A DNA stretch of 64,000 nucleotides from Eretmocerus hayati. Taxonomy: Eukaryota > Arthropoda > Insecta > Hymenoptera > Aphelinidae. Below are positions 24,506 through 36,249 of the stretch, piece by piece. How positions within the stretch are numbered: the stretch's first letter is position 1; each line of letters begins with the position of its first letter. The position numbers were made by a program, and so were the translations under genes. The stretch lies in assembly GCA_029851415.1 (NCBI GenBank), contig CM056741.1, positions 70,980,282-71,044,281 on the forward strand, given 5' to 3'. The notes under the pieces are model-generated. The model was not told where the DNA came from, did not search any database, and saw nothing but the letters and a program-made list of their open reading frames with translations.

Positions 24506-25320
24506 TTTGTTTGTTTATTTTTGTAAACAAATCATGACCTCTGACAGTGCATGCTTCACTTTGGGACTAAAAACATCTAGAATATGGCCCCCGGAGAAAT
24601 CGCTCTGGTAATAGGCTTATGAGCGTGGATCACGTATTTGACTGAAACTTTGAAAACAGTCCCCGTTTTGCGCTGAAAGATGATATTGCAAAACATTAGA
24701 AAGCTCTCATAGTCAGAGAGATTATCGAGAAAAATTATATCATGTATACATCTACCACGTAACCACGATATTTCTGGAAAAATTTGGAGGTTTTTCCCAT
24801 GGACGGTTTGAACAAGACTTACTCGAAAAACTGATGCTCTGCAGGCGCTTGTTGATGTTTTGGATGTTTGTGGTGGTAATAAATCGTTGCTTCTGCATCT
24901 CAAGAGGAAGACTCGGCGCGATGATGCCTCGGCTATGCGAAGTTGTAATTTTGTAGAGGCTTTCATTAGATGTGCAGTTCTATGTCCGAACTCCTCTCTC
25001 ATATGTTGAAAGAAACCCATTTTCTGGAGATGTGGTGGTGACCTCTCTTCGATCTTAGGCTTTCGATATCATGGAAGATATTGTGGATTTATTATCAAGG
25101 ATGACAAATCGACAATATCTTTCATGAAACAGTTTGGCTCCAAGTGGTCAAAATTGGATGTACCTTAACTCATTCTGAAGGTCTTGAGACAAGCTTTAAT
25201 AGAATTAAGGTATGTTGGGAAATTTTGAGATAAGCCAGGGTTATTAAGAAAATGGCTTTATGGAGGCAAGTTGGGTGCACTTACCTTATACGCACAATGA
25301 AAACAAATCTAGAGACTTCG
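24506..25320. other. Intergenic, no gene recognised
   Basis: Contains a minus-strand ORF of 147 codons (24577-25020) without recognisable domain, signal peptide or splice context; I do not call it a gene. Confidence 0.35.
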
Positions 25321-25324
25321 GCAT

Positions 25325-25445
25325 CCACGTAGGGACATTTAGATCGTCAAGTTGGCAACATTGACTTTGGTTCCACGTTGACAATCCTGATATAGCGATT
25401 GGGGGAGGGGGGAGACCCTGCATGTCTCTTAATTCAGATAATTTG
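25325..25445. repeat. Dispersed repeat, GTTGGCAACCCTGA family, copy 2
   Basis: TAGGGACATTTAGATCGTCA, then AGTTGGCAACATTGA, GTTGACAATCCTGATATAG, a G-run and TGTCTCTTAATT parallel 10815-10945 in the same order. Confidence 0.55.
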
Positions 25446-25648
25446 TCGATTATCGATGGAAGTTGTTACTACGTTGCTAACGAACATTCCACGTGTGCGC
25501 AGTCCCGAGTTTCTTGTAACATTTGATTTCAATCTTACACCAGAGAACGAAGAGTACCGGGATATTATTTGAATTCCATCAGATACTTACATAATTCACT
25601 GTCATTCTTGCAGAGCCTGGATGATTGTTATTATGAAAGATTCTGCTG

Positions 25649-25792
25649 GTAGGAGGAAATGAGTTTGAATACATTCTCATCGCACCATGTGGAAAACTCG
25701 ATGATGATGTTCAATCACTTGGTATCTGGATTAACGGGTTTATACGGATTTCTGAAATTGTCACCACAGATTGAAGATTTGACCCTGATGAA
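25649..25792 (+). other. Candidate coding exon inside the inverted duplication
   Basis: An open frame from a weak acceptor (CTGGTAG|GAGGAAATGAG) to a GTAAAT donor reads EEMSLNTFSSHHVENSMMM... and SGLTGLYGFLKLSPQIEDLT, with natural composition. The same stretch is present inverted near 29528-29671. No adjoining exon or family recognised. Confidence 0.22.
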
Positions 25793-26094
25793 GGTAAATC
25801 AAATTGTCAATAGTCAGAATGAACCTCATTCGATATTATAGTTTAGAATTACTGTCGTGATTACGACTTCCAAATGACCAGATATTGAGGGATCAAATTT
25901 AGAATATCACGTCCTTGGACACATACAATTGATTGATTCAAATTAACTTGATTGAAGTCTGGGGGTATAACCCCATGAGACTCTCTAGGATGAACTATGA
26001 CAATATTTATGAGATGTAAAATATGCAAAAATAACAGAAATTCAAAAGAAGTAAATACAGGTGGGTCATTCTGGACCAAGGTGAACATTTTGAA

Positions 26095-26230
26095 AATCGA
26101 CGAAATTTAAAAATGCCCCAAACATTTTTTTTCCGTTAGTACTACTAGAATATAGTTGAAAAAAATTTTTTTCAGATTTTTTTGGGACCCATGGCGGGCC
26201 CTACGAATTTACCAAGTCCCATTTTTGAGT
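26095..26230. repeat. Dispersed repeat E (with 29120-29230 and 53510-53665)
   Basis: The phrases GGGACCCATGG, AAAAAAATCTGAAA, TAGTACTA and CCCCAAACATTTTTT are found here, in the inverted copy at 29120-29230, and in diverged form at 53510-53665 (ACCCATTGG, AAAAAAATCTGAAATTG, GTAGTACTGATAG). Confidence 0.45.
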
Positions 26231-27189
26231 AGTTTTTCGCCTATTTTTCGCTATCTTGGAAAATTCGTAGCTCGGACCCAAATGCATCTTTTTCATCCTA
26301 GCTGAGCGCATTTTTTTCGGTATGACGTACACTTTCAAGAAAGAAATCGACCGGTCCAAAGAATTGATATCTGGTAGGTCCCACAGTTGCATCAAAAAAG
26401 GCCCAAAAATACGACTTTGCACCACCTTTGGAGGCGTATAGGTCAAAATGGAAGCCTCGTAGCAAACTTTTGCAGGAGAAAAAACTTGTAGGCCTTGAAA
26501 AAACCTTCAATTTCCTTTTTGGAACGTGTCATTATCTTATCTCACGTACGATCTGCAGCCGATTTAAGTTGGGCATTTTTGTAAAAACGTGAAACTTCAA
26601 GGCCAATTTAAAAAAATCGTTTATTTTTTATCGACCCCAAACCTACGAGAAAATGTTCTTTCAGGTGTCTATTTGAAGGCCCAACAATAATTTGGTTGTT
26701 CCTTTAAAATCCCGATTTTATACAAGCTGTTAAAAACAGTCGAAAATACCGAAAATCGTGTCGAATTCGGGCCTCATCATGAAGCTTCGTGGACTGGGTC
26801 TTCCCTTGCTCTTGATTCGTGGACTCTAATTATACAGCACTCGGCATAAAATATTGTGGAAGATGAGACCTAGAGCTGAGAAATGGCCTCTCGTGCGATG
26901 TTTTACGATGGAACCGTCCAAAACTAGAGTAAATTGAGTAAATACAAGATAAATCGAGGAAATCGATTGTGATGCATCTCTATGCTCCGCACTGCGTGCC
27001 GTCCTCCGTTTATGCGGAAGTGATAAGTGATATTAACAGCTGATGCAGTATTGTCAGGTATTATCCAGTATAGACAGAGATAAGAAGGTTCTCTAATCTC
27101 TGTTATAGACTGTAGACTGTACGAGGTTTCGGTTGTTAGTGACCACCACGGAAAAATTGTATGTGTCCGTCAGCGCCCCGATCAGAAAT

Positions 27190-27815
27190 TTTGGTACCTT
27201 ACCGGCGGGGTTTGCCCCGAAGATGGGCGAAATGTATTGTGAAGCATATGAAGTGTAGCGCCTTCCCCGCGGGGCACCCGCGAGGTATCATCGGGGCAAT
27301 ATTAGCGCAAAATTAGTGCAGTTTCTGTTGAGACCTTCAAAATAATTTCGGATATGTTTGTAATATTATCACTATTATGTGATTGTTTAAGTAAAGTATG
27401 TTCAAGTAAAGTTGAAAATTCATTGAAGACCTGGGAAAGCCTCATAAGAGCTACTAATATCCAGCCTGTGTTTACTTCTACTGAGGGCAAATAGTCACTT
27501 GACTTTGCAGCGTGTGACGAAGAAATTAATTCTGCTGGACTGAGATTTGTGTGAAAAGTGAGTGGTGCTCATCAATGATATTATAATATAGATATTATAT
27601 AGATATTATGATATAGATTTTATAAAATACAGTATGTTCACGTTTAATGCCTCTGTTGAAATTTCCATCATACACCCACAGAAGTGAGGTTAACTCTGAG
27701 ACACTACGCAGGAATGTTGTGAAAGTGATCAGATACTTTGCGGGGGCCCTGCGGGGAAGGCGTTACACTTCATATGCTTCACAATATATTTGCCCTAATA
27801 CCCGCGATAAGGTGT
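27190..27815. mobile_element. ~620-bp element with GC-rich inverted ends
   Basis: Left ~27190-27290 and right ~27735-27815 pair over GGGC(A/G)AA..TATTGTGAAGCATATGAAGTGTA(A/G)CGCCTTCCCCGC. A related GC-rich phrase GGGGCAAACCTCGCGGGGAAGG occurs at ~28631, suggesting another broken copy. No ORF recognised. Confidence 0.55.
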
Positions 27816-28236
27816 GTGACCGCGCACGTTTTCGATGTGTCTCCACTCGTCGCCATTTTGATATTCTTGACCGCGAACTTCCAAATCATGCTCCCTGTAT
27901 AGTACTGTACAAACGAATTGCAAGTAGGTCTTATTTTGAGGAAGGTAAGAAGTCCTAGCGTGAACAAGCAAGTTTCAGCGTAATTATAGGCAAATACGTA
28001 AATCTAGAACGATGCTACAATGATATTGCAGTTGGAATGAAGAATAAAATCATGAATTCATTTCAATCAAATTGGGTATTTATTTCTAATTTAACTGTCC
28101 ACGAGACTGAAATTTTGAGGGAATCGGTGAAACTGCACATGCTTAACATCGATAACTCATCCTAAGCTTTTTTTGCACTTCGACAGAATGATCTGGATAG
28201 CGGGACAACAATTGTCGGTAAGCCAAGCCATAGGCA

Positions 28237-28412
28237 GCGGCTACATGCAGTCGTTTTTGGCAATTCTGAGACAGCGGGACAGCGCCTCTATCGGAGGCTG
28301 CGGTGGTGTCTGCTTCAAATTACATGAGCAAAATAGTGCAAAACGGCTCAATTGCCGCTAGAGGCGCTGTCCCCCTGTCTCAGAATCGCCAAAAATAACT
28401 GCATGTAGCCGC
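28237..28412. mobile_element. 176-bp MITE, copy 1
   Basis: Near-perfect inverted ends GCGGCTACATGCAGT(C)GTTTTTGGC and ATTCTGAGACAGcgGGACAG, then AGCGCCTCTA. The middle reads GGCTGCGGTGGTGT(C/T)TGCTTC. A second copy with the same arms and middle lies at 51925-52089, so this is a real mobile family. Confidence 0.8.
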
Positions 28413-28655
28413 ACCCATACACGCTTGTCGGTCACCAACACTTACACGCGGCTCGAACTAAAATACGTAAGAAAGGCGAGTGGAGACAACTGGAGATTTA
28501 GAGAATCTCCACTCAGAGATTAGAGACCCCGAGTGGAGGGTCTCTAGTGGAGACAGGGCCATGTCTGCGCGAGAGTAGACGAGTTTTGAGGCTTCGGTGT
28601 CACACATCTTGTTATTATTCCGCCAAGGTTCGGGGCAAACCTCGCGGGGAAGGTA

Positions 28656-28760
28656 ATGACGGTCAGTGGCCATTCGAGATCTCCCATCTCATTCGCACCT
28701 AATAGGTTATCCCATGAGTGCGAGGGAGATGAGAGATCTCGAACGATCACTGACCGTCAT
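28656..28760. other. 105-nt hairpin with ~43-bp arms
   Basis: ATGACGGTCAGTGGCC..CGAGATCTCCCATCTC pairs with GAGATGAGAGATCTCG..CACTGACCGTCAT around a ~19-base loop with a few mismatches. Size and pairing are like a pre-miRNA, but the setting is mobile-element debris, so a small foldback element is the likelier identity. Confidence 0.45.
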
Positions 28761-29721
28761 CCCATTGCAGTTCACCTCATGGCGTAAATATAACAAAAGT
28801 TATCTTCACGCCATGGTTCACCTTGTTCTCGAGTGTACCAAAATTTCTGATAGTACGAGGCTTCCATTTTGACCTATACGCCTCCAAAGGTGGTGCAAAG
28901 TCGTATTTTTGGGCCTTTTGAGATGCAACTGTGGGACCTACCAGATATCAATTCTTTGGACCGGTCAATTTCTTTCTTGAAAGTGTACGTCATACCGAAA
29001 AAAATGCGCTCAGCTAGGATGAAAAAGATGCATTTGGGTCCGAGCTACGAATTTTCCAAGATAGCGAAAAATAGGCGAAAAACTACTCAAAAATGGGACT
29101 TGGTAAATTCGTAGGGCCCGCCATGGGTCCCAAAAAAATCTGAAAAAAATTTTTTTCAACTAAATTCTAGTAGTACTAACGGAAAAAAAATGTTTGGGGC
29201 ATTTTTAAATTTCGTCGATTTTCAAAATGTTCACCTTGGTCCAGAATGACCCACCTGTATTTACTTCTTTTGAATTTCTGTTATTTTTGCATATTTTACA
29301 TCTCATAAATATTGTCATAGTTCATCCTAGAGAGTCTCATGGGGTTATACCCCCAGACTTCAATCAAGTTAATTTGAATCAATCAATTGTATGTGTCCAA
29401 GGACGTGATATTCTAAATTTGATCCCTCAATATCTGGTCATTTGGAAGTCGTAATCACGACAGTAATTCTAAACTATAATATCGAATGAGGTTCATTCTG
29501 ACTATTGACAATTTGATTTACCTTCATCAGGGTCAAATCTTCAATCTGTGGTGACAATTTCAGAAATCCGTATAAACCCGTTAATCCAGATACCAAGTGA
29601 TTGAACATCATCATCGAGTTTTCCACATGGTGCGATGAGAATGTATTCAAACTCATATCCTCCTACCAGCAGAATCTTTCATAATAACAATTGAGCCAAG
29701 ACGAGCCAACAAGAGCCTGGA

Positions 29722-32700
29722 TGAGTTTTCCGACGCGGAAAACATTTTTAGCGCGACTTTTCATCTCATTCGAGTGTCTCAGACGTCACTTACTCCCTCA
29801 AGATTAATCTAAACCACCTACTTTCATGTAAAAAAAGACGCTGAATTGGAATCCATCGTTATTTCCTAGGTATAATGTCGCTCAAAGTGAGGAAAATGCG
29901 TTTTTCCACCGAAAAAGCACCTTAAGCGAGTCTTTCACGCCCGAATCGAGTGTCTCAGGCGTCACTCACTCTCTCGAGATCAATACGAACAACCTAATTT
30001 CATGTAAAAAAACACGCTGAATTAGAATTCATCCTTATTTCCTAGGTATGATATCGCCTAACGTGAGAAAAATGCGGTTTTCCACCGAGGAAGTACCTTA
30101 AGCGAGTCTTTCACGCCCGAATTGAGTGTCTCAGGCGTCACTCACTCTCTCAAGATTAATCTCAACCACCTAATTCCATTTTAAAAAAACTCGCTGGATT
30201 GGAATCCATTGTTATTCACCAGGTATAATGTCGCGTAACGCGAGAAAAATGTGTTTTTCCACCAAGGAAGCTACCTAAGCTCATCTCTCACGCGGGAATC
30301 GAGTGTCTCAGGCGTCACTCACTTTCTCGAGATTGATCTTAACGACCTGATTTCATGTAAAAAACCACGCTGAATCAAAATCCATAATTATTTTTCAGGT
30401 ACAACGACGCTCAACGTGAGAAAAATTCGTTTTTCCACTGAGAAAGCACCCTAAGCGCGTCCATCACGCGGGAATCGAGTGTCTCAGGCTTCACTCACTT
30501 CCTCGAGATTGATCTAAATGACCTGATCCCATGTAAAAAACCACGTTGAATCGAAACTCATCATCATTTCTCAGTAACAACGATGCCTAACGTGGAACAA
30601 ATGCGTTTTTCCACCCAGAAAGCATCCTAAGCGCATCTTCCACCCCCGAATTGAGTGTCTCAGGCGTCACTCACTCTCTCGAGACTAATGTGAATTGACC
30701 AAAATGTCTCTTCCGTTTTATTCGAAGGTCTCAGCAGTCACTGACTCACGTAAGAATGGTCAGAACGTTCCAAATCCATGCCAAATCAGAGTTCACCATC
30801 ATTTATGCCGTGAAATTGGTCCCTGTAAAGAGACCTAAGGGAGAGTTCCTGCCGAAATTGAAAAACTGTCTCACTTGGCCTCAGATGGTATTTTCGGGAT
30901 CCGGGACAAACTCTCTTCACAACCATTCCTAAAGGCGCTCACTATCGTATGAAGATCTAGGCTGAATCGGATTCGTCAATGGCGTCTTGTTGAAATCACC
31001 TCCAATCAGCGCGAGATAAAAGTATCTCGTACGAAAACGTCTATGCACTCCGGCCGCCTAATCCAGAAAGAGATCAATCGGGCTTACTCTAACCCAACTC
31101 TCACGGGTAAGGTCCCTATCTCACGCGAAGATTGTAGCACCCCTCGCTCGTGCGTTGCGGCCGGTCATCGAACCAAACCTTACACGCTTCGCAATCCAAG
31201 CATTTTATGTGAAAATGAGATCCTATGGCCGCTCCAGTAGTCCAGGCCCTGCTCCCAGCCTTTTGTCAGCGTCGATTTACGTCGGTCGTTTTGACAGTTA
31301 ACGACGAGCAACGTCAAGCTGTCATGAAATTTTAGTGAGTTGCGAATAAATAGGTCCCTGGGGAACCGATCGAGATTCTGGAATCACAATGCTTCCGTAA
31401 ATTACTCTCTGGTATACTTTCAAGTCTGAATCCATGTCGAATCTGACTGTACAAAAGAGTCTTCTGCTGTGACTATGATTCCCAGAGCCAAAATATACCA
31501 GAATAGTATATTATGATACAAGGGCGCAAACGATGGTTTTGGCAGTTCGAGTGACTGTTTTAGGCCCGAGCCGGTGGTGAGGGTCTAAATAGTCATGAGA
31601 AGGAGAAAATCATTGCGCCCGAGTATCATACTATGTTTTTTGATCTTCTGTGAGCAAATGGAAAGCGCAAAACAGTGTGCAAATTACTCATTTGCGCACA
31701 GACGATCAAAAACCCACTTACATTCTATACAGCTAAGTTTAAGAAGGGATAAAAGACAGTATCCAGATGCAAGTAAGATGACCGTTCTGAAAAAGATGAG
31801 GATCGAAGAGGAAAGATCTTCATAATTTTATGAGTCGAGGACTCGTGTTAAGTTGTTAACTTGAGTCACTCGATATCTCCACTCTTGTTTATAAATGCAT
31901 CTCCCTAGTCAAAGCATGATAAAGAGTATCGACTATCCCATCCGAATCAGATATCGTCAATTTTTTCTCCAATAGATGCCTGAGGTGTAAATCCTTTTGA
32001 CTCATAATATCCCTATTTGTGTCGAGTGTCAAAATGTTCTGGTGGAGAATGATGACTGAGTTCTTCAAGAATCACAATGGTTTGTAGGGACTTTGAGCTG
32101 TCTCTCATGTGACTTGGTTGATTCCAGACTTTTTATGAATTTTACCCGGGGGAATTCGTCATCTTTCGTGGATTTCGGTGCACTCTGGAGGGAAAACGGA
32201 TTTTTCCACCCTAAGTGTCGTTGTACCCGAAAAATGACGATGAATTTTGATTCAGCGTAGATTTTTACATAGAATCAGGGCGTTTAGATCAATCTCGAGA
32301 GAGTAAGTGACGCCTGAGACACTCGATCCGGGCGTGAAAGACTCGCTTAAGGTGCTTTCTCGGTGGAAAAACGCATTTTTCTCACGTTGGGCCACATCAT
32401 ACCTAGGAAATAACGATGGATTGCAATCCAGTGTCTTTTTCTACATAGAAATAGGTGGTTTAGATTAATCTTGAGGGAGTAAGTGACGCCTGAGACACTC
32501 GAATGAGATGAAAAAGTCGCGCTAAAAATGTTTTCCGCGTCGGAAAACTCAATTTACGAGTATTGGGTGGCATCCTAGTTCAAATGTCACGATGAAATTC
32601 GATTCAGCATCAAATTTTACGTGGGAACATGTATCCCCACTTTTACATTCGCGAAGAAACACTAAGTTTCAAGAGCTCGAACATAGGGACGGAAAAATTA

Positions 32701-32875
32701 CAAAAAGCGTTATTTTTACTTGAGTTTCAAAGCAAGATGCTCTTTGAGGCACTATTAAATTACTCTCTAGAGGCTCGGGGAAAATTTTCCCCATGTTTTT
32801 TCGGCTCAAAGAAGGTATCCAGAGGGGGGGGGGAGAAAGGATCTGCGAAACTTGAGAAATAAGGACCACCCTAAT
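29722..32875. mobile_element. Foldback-type element with tandemly repeated arms, copy 2
   Basis: Inverted outer arms start with GAGTTTTCCGACGCGGAAAA (29722; inverse to ~32548). The left arm holds six tandem ~176-bp units, beginning near 29771, 29947, 30122, 30300, 30476 and 30652. Each has CGAGTGTCTCAGGCGTCACT, then CACGCTGAATTGGAATCCAT and GCGTTTTTCCACCGA. The right arm holds two clear inverted units (ending ~32326 and ~32501). Beyond 32548 the right side continues to a terminus (GGACCACCCTAATAG, ~32875) equal to that of the element at 20184-23035. The matching left terminus is missing, so the element is truncated or rearranged where it meets the inverted duplication. Confidence 0.75.
31595..31772 (+). 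other. Candidate first exon with signal peptide, in foldback centre
   Basis: ATG at 31595 starts MRRRKSLRPSIILCFLIFCE, a good basic-plus-hydrophobic signal peptide, then QMESAKQCANYSFAHRRSK and RRDKRQYPDA. The exon would end phase 1 at a strong GTAAGA donor. No second exon was identified. It lies in the unique centre between the repeated arms of the foldback element, so it may be captured host sequence or chance. Confidence 0.25.
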
Positions 32876-32880
32876 AGACA

Positions 32881-34325
32881 TGGCCTTCTGCCAATTTTGG
32901 AAAACATAAAGGTATCATCAAAAATGAGAAAACTTCCATAGTCAGAGACGGCTCTCAGTCACGGTCTCCAATGAATCAGGAAGCCCATTCCACACAAACA
33001 AATTAACTTATACTTCAAAACATGGATAAAATATTTAAAAAATGTACAAATAAATGAATAAAATAGAACAATTGTCTGCACACAGGCTACAATGCTATTA
33101 ATCGAAAAATTCAAGATGTTCTTGTTTGTGGAAGTGGATGCCGACAGGAAAAACATCATGAAATTCAATTTCATGTATATATATGTATATATCAATATGA
33201 AATAATAGTAAATATGTACAATATGAAGGAATCCAGAATGCAAACATTAAAAATCATAAGGGGCGAGGAAATTAGCCGTCCCCTTCCTCTTGTGTTATTT
33301 CATTTTAGATATAAAATAGAATTAGCGACGAATTTCAATTTCAATTTAAAATTCAATGAAAGTCTCGAAATCATTTGAAATTACTATCACTTCTACAGAA
33401 ATCCCAATTTTTTCTAAGAAATTTCCAAAAATTCCAAATACATTGTGTACACATTCAAACACATCTTCTACCTTCTTGCAAGACCACGACGATATGACAG
33501 ATAGATATTCATCATAAACCATTCAATAAAATTGTGATAACTTAACTCGACAAACCTAGTCCTCCCAGATCGAATTATGTTCAAGAATTATTATAAATCA
33601 TTCAATAGGTCTTCTTAGTCCAGGAAATTACGATTCATTGAAAATTTAATCTTTTAAATGACACGACACCTACAAACGAAGAATCCAATACTTGACAATC
33701 GCCCGCGGAGGGGGGCCTCACAAAAGTGCTGAGGTATTGACAAGTATTAGGTGTTCTTATTAGCTGACAGACGGATCCCAATATAGAATTTCAGCCCAGT
33801 AGAATCCCTGTAATCCTGAGTCATTCTACACACATCCTTTGAAGGTTCCCTGTTAGCGATGACTCATCCATAGGATTATATATTCTATTGTAAGCTTGGA
33901 ATTATGGGCTACGAACAGACATACTCAGACTGTTTTATAAAATCAGAATGTTTTATTAAAAGTAACTAGGCATTTCCACGAAAACACGGACATGGAAATG
34001 AGGAAATGGAATTCAAGTCTCGAAGCCGAGAATTGGGAATATGAGTCAAGGAACGTTGAAGTTATGGTTGCTAATGAAAAACCATCGAAAAAGATCAATT
34101 AACAATATTTTATAGAGTATTGAATTTGTTATTGAAGAAAGTCTGGAAATTCCGCTGAAAAGATACATCTAGTTGAATGCGGTTAACTTAGGTTGTGTAA
34201 AAGATTTGTGAGATGTGTTTGGAAGAATTGCAAGAGAAATGGTGTTTGAAGATGAATATTCTACTCATAAGCTTGAAAAATTGAAATTGTTTATCAGGCG
34301 CGAGAATCAAAGTTAGGTCCTCGCT
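32881..34325. other. AT-rich intergenic, no gene recognised
   Basis: Contains alternating AT (ATATATATGTATATATC near 33178) and low-complexity ORFs rich in Ile/Phe/Tyr on the minus strand. No RNA gene, transposon end or exon recognised. Confidence 0.35.
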
Positions 34326-34656
34326 GGTTTCCGTGCGACAAGCTAAAAATGTCATTTGTTTATGTAGTCGGATAAGTTTTGCTTGAATTTTAGTGCCAAT
34401 TTAGGGCTAAACAGCACCGGCTCCAACGAGTGGCCATACGAAAAATTGAATTTTTAGAAACAATATTCAGCCTGCCATAATTTAATAAAGATTGTCCGTG
34501 CGACATGTGCTTTCACTACATCGTGGCGTTAAGTACGCAACTTTCACGAGCATAGCTTCAGTTTGCATTTGAATCATGGGTATGTTTCGATGAGTCATTG
34601 ACTCATGACTCAAGTTGAAGGAGGAGTATCTGATATGACTTTATGACCCATAGATA

Positions 34657-35580
34657 CACTACCGGTCAAAAGTTTAAGCTCACCCAAAAAATTTTTTTTC
34701 GATTTTGTGCGTTGAACTACTCGGCTCTATTTGACCGTAGAGGACTCTTCTGGAGCTCATTTTGAAGGTTTTTGCACGTATTTTAAGATGGCATAATTCA
34801 TTTTTATCCGTACGGATCGGGATCTTTCCAATTTGAGCTTGGAAAAGTGTCAATTTCAACGATTTTTGGGAGAATCTTTTGGCTCCTGCCAATTTGAGCC
34901 ACATGAATGTTTCAATATGGGAGTCATGGGATATGAAAGTACCAGTCTAGAGCTTCAAAATCCGTTTTTGAACGCCCCTCTACGCCACTTCCAGTCCGAG
35001 CTATGACACTTTCTCTGAGGGAAGATTTTTCGCAAAAACTAGCACTCCAATTCGAGAGAGATACAGAGACGCATTTTTATGAAGTATAATCATCATTTCT
35101 GTCATCTTTTATCAACATCTTGATTAAGGAAACGAGGAACCTTTGAAATATGCCCCAAAAAGTGAATTTTCTCGTCATTTTTGAATCCAGGTGCTAGTTT
35201 TTGCGAAAAATCTTCCCTCAGAGAAAGTGTCATAGCTCGGACTGGAAGTGGCTTAGAGGAACGTTCAAAAACGGATTTTGAAGCTCTAGACTGGTACTTT
35301 CATATCCCACAACTCCCATATTGAAACATTCATGTGGCTCAAATTGGCAGGAGCCAAAAGATTCTCCCAAAAATCGTTGAAATTGACACTTTTCCAAGCT
35401 CAAATTGGAAAGATCCCGATCCGTAAGGATAAAAATGAATAGTGCCATCTTAAAGTACGTGAAAAAAACCTTTAAAATGAGCTCCAGAAGAGTCCTCTAC
35501 GGTCAAATAGAGCCGAGTAGTTCAACTCACAAAATTGAAAAAAAAATTTTTGGGTGAGCTTAAACTTTTGACCGGTAGTG
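34657..35580. mobile_element. 924-bp Tc1/mariner-like palindromic MITE, TA duplicated
   Basis: Ends CACTACCGGTCAAAAGTTTA at 34657 and the inverse ending at 35580 are each flanked by TA (34655-34656 and 35581-35582). CNCTACCGGTCAAAAGTTT is a terminal type seen in Tc1/mariner elements. The inverted arms are ~390 bp (34657-35047 and 35191-35580), very alike (~97% by eye), around a ~140-bp centre. No transposase. The high arm identity suggests a recent insertion. Confidence 0.85.
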
Positions 35581-35781
35581 TATGTACAGGAAGAGTACAC
35601 ATATATATATCATGTAGTTCGCAGGGTCTGCGCGGGCTGTTGCGGGGATCGCTAGAACGAACCGCAGCTCTACCTCGCGTTTCGCAATCGAGAAATACAT
35701 CATATATATAAATATCATATCGTAATCATAGTACTACTCATATGGATAAGCGCTATACATTGGCAAGATGAAGCATCCTTC

Positions 35782-36249
35782 ATGACTCACTTAGACATTT
35801 TCTCAGATGGGGCTGCTAGCCAATTTAAGCAGCGTTTCACCATGTCATTGATTCACGTTCTCCAGCAAATGTACGGTATAACAATTTCTTGGCATTTCTT
35901 TGCGTCGTCTCATGGAAAAGGTATAGTAGATGGAGTGGGAGCTACTGTTAAAGGGGCGGTCTGGCGTCGCGTCGCAAGCTCAGCATCATCTGTTAAGACC
36001 GGAAGTGATTTTGCAGATGTCGCACGAGATGTTTGTCCGAATATATTAATCAAATATGTACCTACGAATGAGATTCTTGATCCACAAAGAGAACTAGAAG
36101 AGCACTGGGATAATGTCAAATGCATTACTAATTTGCGTAAGATGCACTGCGTGCGACCACTCTCAGCAGACTCGGTTGAAGTACGAGAAACTTCAAATGA
36201 CGAGATTAACTGTTTCATTCTAAAAGTACTGCGAATAGTCAATTGTTAA
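35782..36249 (+). CDS. Transposon-type protein fragment, SDGxxxQFK / HGKGxxDG family
   Basis: 155 codons from ATG 35782, but the frame stays open upstream to at least 35701 (reading ...WISAIHWQDEASF), so the true start or an upstream exon is unknown. Visible signature: IFSDGAASQFKQRF (~residues 6-19), ITISWHFFASSHGKGIVDGV (~33-52), GATVKGAVWRR, then NILIKYVPTNEI. This combination recurs in uncharacterised proteins that are multi-copy in transposon-rich animal genomes. I recall the family but no established name. The aspartates of SDG and VDG could be catalytic, which is inference. It is shorter than those proteins and lacks their N-terminal part, so it is probably a decayed or exon-level copy. 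An AATAAA lies at ~36466. It sits inside the GTCCGTGCGACA-motif cluster. Confidence 0.65.
   Translation: MTHLDIFSDGAASQFKQRFTMSLIHVLQQMYGITISWHFFASSHGKGIVDGVGATVKGAVWRRVASSASSVKTGSDFADVARDVCPNILIKYVPTNEILDPQRELEEHWDNVKCITNLRKMHCVRPLSADSVEVRETSNDEINCFILKVLRIVNC

Larger units (their letters stand above)
25627..29694. repeat. Inverted duplication, ~845-bp arms, 2.4-kb spacer
   Basis: 25627-26470 and 28853-29694 are inverted copies that are almost identical: only a few differences in 845 bp, for example GGAGGAAATG versus GGAGGATATG. The duplication is therefore recent, or kept alike by gene conversion. The spacer holds the foldback at 27190-27815, the MITE at 28237-28412 and the hairpin at 28656-28760. 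AGAGCCTGGATGA (13 bp) flanks the left arm at 25614 and recurs in the same orientation just past the right arm at 29711. Confidence 0.85.

Noticed and set aside
24577..25020. 147-codon minus-strand ORF
   Set aside because: No recognisable family, motif or gene structure.
28856..28870. tRNA genes anywhere in the window
   Set aside because: No GGTTCGANTCC box with a cloverleaf-compatible partner was found; the scan was by eye, so a diverged tRNA could be missed.
32959..33243. Hydrophobic 94-codon minus-strand ORF resembling a membrane protein
   Set aside because: Very AT-rich sequence giving Ile/Phe/Tyr runs; no conserved motif or splice signals.
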